Source of the DNA: Bacteroidales bacterium
GTDB lineage: Bacteria > Bacteroidota > Bacteroidia > Bacteroidales > UBA10428
Length of the DNA stretch: 8,190 nucleotides
Direction: 5' to 3'
NCBI GenBank assembly: GCA_003508755.1
Contig: DNTK01000044.1
Coordinates: forward strand, 1-8,190
A program made the translations under genes and the position numbers. Positions 1 to 5,318 of this stretch are shown here, piece after piece. Every line of letters starts with the position of its first letter. Position 1 is the first letter of the stretch. The notes below the pieces were generated by a model. It made no database searches, was not told the origin of the DNA, and saw only the letters and a list, made by a program, of their open reading frames with translations.

Positions 1-837
1 GAAAATAAAGCGCTCGATCAAACCGATCTTTTAAGAATACGTGATATTAGTTCATTGCAATCAGCACAACTCATTCATGCCAACCAGGAGTATCAAAAAG
101 CTGTTGAAAATATTTTACAGCGAATCAGCACATTAAAAGAAGTTGCTACTAGTTATAAGTATATATTCAATCAGGTAGTAAAACCTGAGCAAAAGAAATT
201 TAAATATATTGTTTCCACGCTAAATGAAGAGCTTAATCTATTACAAACGCAATCATACTCACTTAACCAAATAACAGATAAGTATTTTTCTTTAATTGAA
301 AACCTGGAGCAAGAGCAACAGCATATCGTATTGGTTCTGAGTGACGATGATTGCTCCTGCAATGGGATATGGGCCCTGAAAAAAATAATCGATAAGCTCG
401 AAGAAAAAATATCCGGTAAAAAGGAATACAATCCCGTTCATCAACTTAAATCTGAACTAAAGAAATTTCAGAGTGGCCTCGATAAGCTTGAGCTACTTTT
501 CAAACAAATTAATCATTCTCAAACTAAAAAAATCAAAGCTTCTTTCGAAAAAGGCGAGTTGGATATAAAACAGATGAATGAAAGTTCCGGGGAAATAACT
601 ATTTTGCTGGAAGAGTTTAATCAGATTCTGGAGCATACAAACAATCAAAATATAAAACAACATACATCGTTCGAAATTGGTGTTGAACAGGAAAATTATT
701 ATAAAACTTTTGAGAAAGAAGTTAACGAAATAATCTCACATCTGGATAAACTACTCGAGAAATTAAATGCAGGCAAGTCTGAAATCAGTGAAGTTGGACT
801 CGATAAATTACGCAACATGTATACCATGCAAAGCTAA
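1..837 (+). CDS. Helical coiled-coil protein of unknown family, 5' end outside window
   Basis: The frame is open from base 1, so the gene starts upstream; the TTG at 55 is only an internal leucine codon. The visible 278 residues are almost entirely charged, Leu/Ile/Lys/Glu-rich predicted helix with heptad-like spacing and no transmembrane segment. One Cys pair (CSC, visible residues 118-120) sits in a short acidic break between helices. I do not recognise a family: there is no receptor signalling hairpin, REC, CheW or kinase motif. The reading ends LRNMYTMQS then TAA at 835-837, and the same frame continues with coding-like sequence to 924 (separate entry), so this stop may be premature. Location directly before cheY suggests a cytoplasmic partner of the Che pathway. 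A CheZ-like phosphatase or a divergent soluble receptor partner are guesses that I cannot support by a motif. Confidence is high that it is coding and low on function. Confidence 0.75.
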   Translation, partial: ENKALDQTDLLRIRDISSLQSAQLIHANQEYQKAVENILQRISTLKEVATSYKYIFNQVVKPEQKKFKYIVSTLNEELNLLQTQSYSLNQITDKYFSLIENLEQEQQHIVLVLSDDDCSCNGIWALKKIIDKLEEKISGKKEYNPVHQLKSELKKFQSGLDKLELLFKQINHSQTKKIKASFEKGELDIKQMNESSGEITILLEEFNQILEHTNNQNIKQHTSFEIGVEQENYYKTFEKEVNEIISHLDKLLEKLNAGKSEISEVGLDKLRNMYTMQS

Positions 838-924
838 AGAGATGTGCATGACAGAATTGCGAAAAAGAAACCCACAGATGGAGAAAAGGAAAAAGAAAAC
901 GAAGACGAAGTAGAATTATTTTAA
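838..924 (+). other. In-frame 28-codon continuation after the TAA at 835-837
   Basis: Reading on in the frame of the preceding gene gives 28 sense codons and then TAA at 922-924. The peptide begins RDVHDRIAKKK, continues as a Lys/Glu/Asp-rich segment and ends DEVELF. If TAA 835-837 were GAA (one base different), the join would read MYTMQSERDVHDRI without a break in helix-like character. Using the second stop shortens the gap to cheY from 103 to 16 bases, in keeping with the tight spacing downstream. A charged flexible linker with a short hydrophobic end is a common design for docking tails (receptor CheR/CheB tethers, CheZ C-terminus). I see three explanations: a nonsense mutation, a sequencing or assembly error, or true readthrough. 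No separate ORF with a good start covers this stretch. Confidence 0.6.
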
Positions 925-940
925 TTATAAACTCCAAAAA

Positions 941-1306
941 ATGAGTAAAAAAATACTTTTTGTTGACGACTCTGAAAGTATTAGGGAAATTGTAAGTTTT
1001 ACGCTTCAAAACGAGGGTTATAACGTATTAATAAGCGATAATGGTAAAAATGCCCTCGACCATCTCGACGGTCAGGAAATTAGCCTGATTATTACCGATT
1101 TACATATGCCCGAAATGAATGGCATAGAACTTATCAAAGAAATTCGAAAGATGGAAGCTTACCAACGTACGCCCATTCTTTTTCTAACGACAGAATCGCA
1201 AACCGAAAAGAAAATGGAAGCAAAAGAAGCAGGAGCAACCGGGTGGATTGTAAAACCATTTGTTCCTGCAAAACTCCTGGCAGCCATAAACAAAGTCATA
1301 CGATAA
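941..1306 (+). CDS. cheY: CheY-type single-domain response regulator
   Basis: This 121-residue protein is a lone receiver domain, the usual length for CheY. The acidic pocket D9/D10, phosphoacceptor D53 (TDLHMPEMNG), T83 and K105 (KPF) are all present, so it should accept phosphate from CheA or another kinase. The residue before the KPF loop that is Tyr106 in E. coli CheY is Trp102 here (GWIVKPF). There is no output domain, so signalling must be by binding to a partner, which in a non-flagellated Bacteroidota need not be a flagellar motor. ATG at 941 follows an A-rich leader with no Shine-Dalgarno, typical of the presumed host. cheW follows after 11 bases. Family assignment is secure; the specific chemotaxis role rests on the neighbours, since single-domain receivers also serve other pathways. 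Confidence 0.95.
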   Translation: MSKKILFVDDSESIREIVSFTLQNEGYNVLISDNGKNALDHLDGQEISLIITDLHMPEMNGIELIKEIRKMEAYQRTPILFLTTESQTEKKMEAKEAGATGWIVKPFVPAKLLAAINKVIR

Positions 1307-1317
1307 GGCATGCAGAA

Positions 1318-1803
1318 ATGAGTAGCGCAAAACATAACGAACCTGCTTCTTTTTTAAGCTTTAGAATAGGAACAGAGCTATTCGGTGCTTCCGTAAAAAA
1401 TGTCATTAGCATCTTAGAAATGACCAAAATTACAAAGGTTCCGAAAGCACCCGAATACATGAAAGGAGTGCTTAACCTCAGAGGCAATGTACTACCGGTA
1501 ATTGACGCCCGTATTAAGTTTCAAATTGATAATACGGCAATAACCGAGAATACCTGTATTCTGGTAATGCAGATTGGGGGAAAATCGGAATCGCTTCTTA
1601 TCGGTGCTATTGTTGACAGTGTGCAGGAGGTATTGCAAATTAATGAGGATGATATACAACCGCCACCCAGTATTGGTGCTAATTATCAGAATCAGTTTAT
1701 CCATGGAATGGTAAAAAGCAAGGATGAATTTATTATGCTGCTTAATGTTAACAAGCTATTTTCCGAAGAAAGCTTTCTGGAACAACAAGAAATTCAAACC
1801 TGA
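1318..1803 (+). CDS. cheW: CheW coupling protein
   Basis: The protein has 161 residues, close to the usual CheW length, and is a single CheW/SH3-like domain. Diagnostic pieces are SFRIGTELFGASVKNV near the N-terminus, the GVLNLRG turn (50-56) followed by VIDARIKF (61-68), GAIVDSVQEV (96-105), IHGMVK (128-133) and a last strand, IMLLNVNKLF (139-148). CheW links receptor tips to the CheA kinase in cytoplasmic arrays; both partners must be encoded elsewhere. The frame is open further upstream inside cheY, but ATG 1318, 11 bases after the cheY stop, begins a normal CheW N-terminus. The ATG at 1310 is in another frame. It lies in the same operon as cheY and cheR. Confidence 0.95.
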   Translation: MSSAKHNEPASFLSFRIGTELFGASVKNVISILEMTKITKVPKAPEYMKGVLNLRGNVLPVIDARIKFQIDNTAITENTCILVMQIGGKSESLLIGAIVDSVQEVLQINEDDIQPPPSIGANYQNQFIHGMVKSKDEFIMLLNVNKLFSEESFLEQQEIQT

Positions 1804-1839
1804 AATTTAGTGAATTAAAATGCATTGAAATTTGGAGGT

Positions 1840-2697
1840 ATGGAGCAAGATGGAAATGTGAGTAAGATTTTTAAGGCCGAACTGACCGATGCGGAATTCA
1901 GTAAACTCAGCCAGTTTATTATGTCGGAATATGGCATAAAAATGCCCCCGGAGAAAAAAATCATGCTCCAGAGTCGATTACAGAAACGGCTCAAAACCCT
2001 CGGAATGGATAACTTCAAAGATTATATTGAATATCTTTTTTCACCGCATGGAATGAGCGAAGAGGTTATTCATATGATGGATGTGGTTAGCACAAACAAA
2101 ACTGATTTTTTTAGGGAATCGGTCCACTTTGATTTCATGCTTTCCACTGCTCTGCCAAAATTGTGCGAGAAATATCCTCATGGCAATCTTAATATCTGGA
2201 GCGCTGGATGTTCGTCTGGCGAAGAACCATATACCATTGCAATTACAATGTGTGAATTTAAGGAAACGCATCCTACATCGAATTATGAAATTTTTGCCAC
2301 AGATATTTCAACACAGATGCTAGAAACGGCTTATAGCGGCATTTATAAAGAAGAACGCATTGCTGATATTCCCTTTGTGCTTAAAAAGAAATACTTCCTG
2401 AAAAGTAAGAATAAAGAAGAAAAGAAAGTACGTGTAAAAAGTGATTTACGTTCTAAAATAAAATATGACCGAATAAATTTACTGGAATTAAGACCTGTCA
2501 GGGATCCGAAATATCATATTGTTTTTTGTCGCAATGTATTAATCTATTTCGATCGCCCAACTCAGCTTCAGATACTTACTGCATTATGCAGCAATATACT
2601 ACCTGGAGGATACTTGTTTTTAGGTCATTCCGAATCTATTTCAGGTTTTGATCTACCCATAAAAACACAAATACCTACTGTTTTTTTAAAACAATAA
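1840..2697 (+). CDS. cheR: CheR chemoreceptor glutamate methyltransferase
   Basis: CheR transfers a methyl group from S-adenosylmethionine to glutamates of chemoreceptors, resetting sensitivity. From ATG 1840 the protein has 285 residues, normal for the family. The N-terminal helical domain (about 1-85) is followed by NKTDFFRE (86-93), the SAM-binding SAGCSSGEEPY (121-131), ATDIS (153-157), the beta-subdomain (about 165-205), DRINLLE, CRNVLIYFD (230-238) and LGHSES (261-266). TTG at 1825 in the same frame would add five residues. GGAGG at 1834-1838 ends one base before the ATG, too close to act as its Shine-Dalgarno. The gap after cheW is 36 bases, and the next gene starts 2 bases after the stop, implying translational coupling. 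The beta-subdomain loop is discussed in the findings. Confidence 0.95.
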   Translation: MEQDGNVSKIFKAELTDAEFSKLSQFIMSEYGIKMPPEKKIMLQSRLQKRLKTLGMDNFKDYIEYLFSPHGMSEEVIHMMDVVSTNKTDFFRESVHFDFMLSTALPKLCEKYPHGNLNIWSAGCSSGEEPYTIAITMCEFKETHPTSNYEIFATDISTQMLETAYSGIYKEERIADIPFVLKKKYFLKSKNKEEKKVRVKSDLRSKIKYDRINLLELRPVRDPKYHIVFCRNVLIYFDRPTQLQILTALCSNILPGGYLFLGHSESISGFDLPIKTQIPTVFLKQ

Positions 2698-2699
2698 CG

Positions 2700-3596
2700 A
2701 TGGATTATAATAAGGTAAGCAAGGAAGAGCTCATTAAACTTCTCTCCGATAAAGATGCTGAAGTTTCTGCATATGAGGCAGAAATAAAAAAACTGGAACA
2801 CGACCTGGTTAAAGTGAATAAGAAATTACAAGAAGCCGATTCACTTAAAAGTCATTTTGTATCAAACATCAGCAACGAAATCGTGAATCCTTTTACATCT
2901 GTTTTGGCGCTGGCCGACAATATTTTGAAGGTTGATAAAGAAAGTTGGAAAAGTGTTATCTCGATGGTTGCTCTTATTCATTCAGAAGTATTTCATCTTG
3001 ACTTTCAGCTAAAAAATATATTTGCAGCTGCCAAGCTTGAAGCCGGAGAAATTACTCCTGAAATCTCAACCATTGAAATAGACTCTTTAATTAAAAATGT
3101 CATCGAATCTTTTAAATATGATGCCCGACACAAAGGGCTTCAGGTTATTTATCAGACAGAAAACAAAGCTGGTGTAGAAAAGGTCTTCTTTAAAAGCGAT
3201 TCTGAAAAGATTACACTCATCATCTCTAATTTACTAAGTAACGCCATCAAATTCAGCTTTAATAACAACAAGATTATTTTACGAGCTGTTAAATCTATTG
3301 ATAAACTAATGATTGAAGTTCAGGATTTTGGCGTGGGCATTTCTCATGAAAACGAGAACATTATTTTTGACAGGTTTAAACGTGCCGATAGTGGCATTAA
3401 TTCAATCAATCGGGGACATGGATTAGGACTATCAGTTAATAAAGCAATGCTGGATATTCTGGATGGAACTATTTCCTTTACCAGTAAACTGAACGAAGGC
3501 GCAACGTTTATTGTTAATATTCCAGAATCGAAAGGAGACAGCACCGGTATATCGCGTGATGCAGGTGAAATATTTTTTAAAGAAGAGAAATTTTGA
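2700..3596 (+). CDS. Histidine-kinase-like protein lacking the phosphoacceptor His
   Basis: This soluble protein has 298 residues and no transmembrane segment. Residues 5-50 are a coiled coil, 50-115 a HisKA-like dimerisation helix pair, 125-275 an HATPase_c domain, and 276-298 a charged tail. ATP-site motifs are intact: N-box NLLSNAIK (177-184), DFGVGI (209-214), FDRF (223-226) and GHGLGL (239-244). The H-box, normally SHEIRTP, reads SNEIVNP, with Asn59 (AAC, 2874-2876) in place of the histidine. E60 and N63, the acidic residue and the Thr/Asn of the phosphatase-associated ExxT/N pattern, remain. It therefore should not autophosphorylate at the usual site. It might be an ATP-dependent scaffold, a phosphatase for CheY, or a partner in a kinase heterodimer; these roles are inference. 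It sits between cheR (2-base gap) and cheD (4-base overlap), tying it to the adaptation genes. Confidence 0.88.
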   Translation: MDYNKVSKEELIKLLSDKDAEVSAYEAEIKKLEHDLVKVNKKLQEADSLKSHFVSNISNEIVNPFTSVLALADNILKVDKESWKSVISMVALIHSEVFHLDFQLKNIFAAAKLEAGEITPEISTIEIDSLIKNVIESFKYDARHKGLQVIYQTENKAGVEKVFFKSDSEKITLIISNLLSNAIKFSFNNNKIILRAVKSIDKLMIEVQDFGVGISHENENIIFDRFKRADSGINSINRGHGLGLSVNKAMLDILDGTISFTSKLNEGATFIVNIPESKGDSTGISRDAGEIFFKEEKF

Positions 3597-4078
3597 AAAC
3601 CAAAATTACCACAAACAACGACACCATTTTTCTCTACCCTGCCAACCTGGTGGTTCCAATGCCACCGGGTATTGTACATACCATACTTGGTTCCTGTGTA
3701 GCTGTTTGCTTATACGACCCTAAAAATAAAATGGGTGGTATTAATCATTACATGCTGCCTTTCTGGAACGGGCAAGGCTTACCTTCGCCAAAATACGGCA
3801 ATATTGCCATTGAAAAGCTATATGAGAAATTATTGCAAAATGGAGCTGAAAAATCGAAAATTGTAAGTAAAGTTTTCGGAGGAGGAGAAGTCATTCAAAA
3901 TATGCACTCACATTTTAATATTGGACAGCGTAATATATTGGTTGCTAAAGAATTATTAAGTGAGTTAAAAGTACCCATCCTGGCGCAAAGCACAGGAGGT
4001 AACCTGGGTAGGAAAATTATTTTTAATTCAGGTACCGGTGAGGTTGTACAGCGTTATGTACAACAGAGCATCACCTAA
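3593..4078 (+). CDS. cheD: CheD chemoreceptor glutamine deamidase
   Basis: CheD converts selected receptor glutamines to glutamate. The 161-residue protein shows the family core: IFLYPANLVV, then TILGSCVAVCLYD with catalytic Cys35, GGINHYMLP with His52 (17 residues after the Cys, the spacing I recall for CheD), KVFGGGE (93-99) and STGGNLGRKI with FNSGTGEV (133-151). Thr30 is a candidate third active-site residue. The start is almost certainly TTG 3593, overlapping the kinase stop as TTGA. An in-frame TAA at 3578-3580 blocks anything further upstream, and the first in-frame ATG (3659) would remove a conserved N-terminal strand. This overlap couples its translation to the preceding kinase-like gene. 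In Bacillus and Thermotoga, CheD works with CheC, which is not seen here. Confidence 0.93.
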   Translation: MKTKITTNNDTIFLYPANLVVPMPPGIVHTILGSCVAVCLYDPKNKMGGINHYMLPFWNGQGLPSPKYGNIAIEKLYEKLLQNGAEKSKIVSKVFGGGEVIQNMHSHFNIGQRNILVAKELLSELKVPILAQSTGGNLGRKIIFNSGTGEVVQRYVQQSIT

Positions 4079-4097
4079 TATTTTAGATAAAAATATT

Positions 4098-5174
4098 ATG
4101 GGAAAAATAAGAGTACTTGTTGTTGATGATTCTGCCGTTGTAAGGCAAACACTTACAGCTATTCTCAACAGTGATCCGAAAATTGAAGTAATCGGAACTG
4201 CCTCCGATCCGTTTTTTGCAGCAAAAAAGATAGCAAAACAAGTGCCGGATGTAATTACTTTAGATGTTGAAATGCCCAGAATGGATGGCTTAACATTTTT
4301 GCGTAAAGTAATGAGTCAGCATCCCATGCCTGTAGTGATTATTTCCAGTCTGACTTCAAAGGGAACCGAAACCGGCATGAAAGCCCTTGAATATGGAGCC
4401 GTTGAGATAATTACTAAACCACAAATGAACACCAAAGTGTTTATTGAAGAATCTAAAATAAGAATCTGTGATGCTGTTAAAGCTGCTGCCCATGCAAAAG
4501 TAAAACGCAGGAAGGCTAAACCCTTACCTCCCATGCAGGTTCAGCCTAAATATACTGCTGATGCAATACTGCCAGCATCACATAACAGAAGTATGATTAA
4601 AACTACAGAATTAGTTGTGGCAGTTGGTGCATCAACCGGGGGTACCGAGGCATTAAGAGTATTTCTCGAAGCACAACCAATTGATGCTCCAGGTATTATC
4701 ATTGTTCAACATATGCCTGAGCATTTTACACGTTCGTTTGCCGAAAGACTTGATGCTATCTGCAAAATAAGCGTTAAGGAAGCTCAAAATGGCGATACCG
4801 TAAGTCCGGGCAAGGCCTTAATTGCACCTGGGAATCACCATATGCTGCTAAAAAGGTCGGGAGCCCGATATTATGTCGAAATCCGGCAGGGAGAATTAGT
4901 GAACCGGCATAGACCAAGTGTGGATGTTTTGTTCCGATCAACAGCCAGATACGCAGGCAAAAATTCCATTGGCGTAATCATGACAGGTATGGGTGATGAT
5001 GGAGCAAGGGGTTTGCTCGAAATGAAGAATGCGGGAGCCTTTACTATTGCACAGGACGAAAAAAGTTGTATTGTATTTGGAATGCCCAAGGAAGCCATTA
5101 GCTTAGGGGCTGCAAATAAAGTACTTCCACTTAGTGAAATTGCCTCAGAAATAAGTGCTCACTCCTCAAAATAA
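4098..5174 (+). CDS. cheB: CheB receptor methylesterase with receiver domain
   Basis: CheB removes methyl groups from receptors (and in some species deamidates them) when its receiver domain is phosphorylated. The 358 residues, a typical length, consist of a REC domain (about 4-120; D10/D11, phosphoacceptor D56 in LDVEMPRMDG, K108 in TKP), a basic then Pro-rich linker (about 130-165), and a CheB methylesterase domain (170-350). The catalytic set is visible: S179 in GASTGG, H205 in QHMP and D301 in GMGDDG. ATG 4098 lies 19 bases after cheD and starts MGKIRVLVVDD, right at the receiver; an upstream in-frame start inside cheD would only add non-conserved residues. Both domains appear functional. 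This is the last gene before the largest intergenic gap. Confidence 0.96.
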   Translation: MGKIRVLVVDDSAVVRQTLTAILNSDPKIEVIGTASDPFFAAKKIAKQVPDVITLDVEMPRMDGLTFLRKVMSQHPMPVVIISSLTSKGTETGMKALEYGAVEIITKPQMNTKVFIEESKIRICDAVKAAAHAKVKRRKAKPLPPMQVQPKYTADAILPASHNRSMIKTTELVVAVGASTGGTEALRVFLEAQPIDAPGIIIVQHMPEHFTRSFAERLDAICKISVKEAQNGDTVSPGKALIAPGNHHMLLKRSGARYYVEIRQGELVNRHRPSVDVLFRSTARYAGKNSIGVIMTGMGDDGARGLLEMKNAGAFTIAQDEKSCIVFGMPKEAISLGAANKVLPLSEIASEISAHSSK

Positions 5175-5318
5175 CCCACCTTTTTTAACCAATAGAAAAA
5201 GGGTATCGTCTGCAAATTTCATTCGCTCCGAACCCCCATTGTTTATAATATTTTTAAGCTTTTTTATAAATATTTGATTATATTTATTTCTACATACCTT
5301 AACAAATAAAAAACAGGA
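5175..5318 (+). promoter_or_regulatory. AT-rich gap, probable promoter region for the sensor gene
   Basis: This 144-base gap is the longest in the window and separates the che operon from the sensor genes. AATATTTG at 5269-5276 differs by one base from the Bacteroidota -7 element TAnnTTTG, with A/T-rich runs upstream, but I find no clear -33 TTTG at the right distance. A TATAAT-like string is at 5244-5249. Just after the cheB stop, CCTTTTT (5179-5185) can pair with AAAAAGG (5196-5202); this weak stem has no T-tract after it, so I do not call a terminator. The leader before ATG 5319 is A-rich (AAATAAAAAACAGGA). Confidence 0.3.

Noticed and set aside
352..480. CSCNGIW followed by downstream His residues in the first protein, resembling a zinc-binding CZB receptor domain
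   Set aside because: The conserved His pattern and spacing of CZB domains are not met; only a Cys and a GxW-like turn are shared.
1243..1317. N-terminal extension of CheW reaching back into cheY
   Set aside because: The extra 25 codons overlap the conserved KPF end of cheY in another frame and have no CheW-like content; ATG 1318 fits family length.
1834..1838. GGAGG as a Shine-Dalgarno site for cheR
   Set aside because: It ends one base before ATG 1840 and no other in-frame start lies 5-10 bases downstream; hosts of this type rarely use such sites.
2081..2323. 80-codon + strand frame inside cheR
   Set aside because: It overlaps the conserved SAM-binding part of cheR in another frame and has no motif of its own.
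5179..5202. Rho-independent terminator after cheB
   Set aside because: The stem is a seven-base, mostly A-T pairing with no following T-run, so it is too weak to call.
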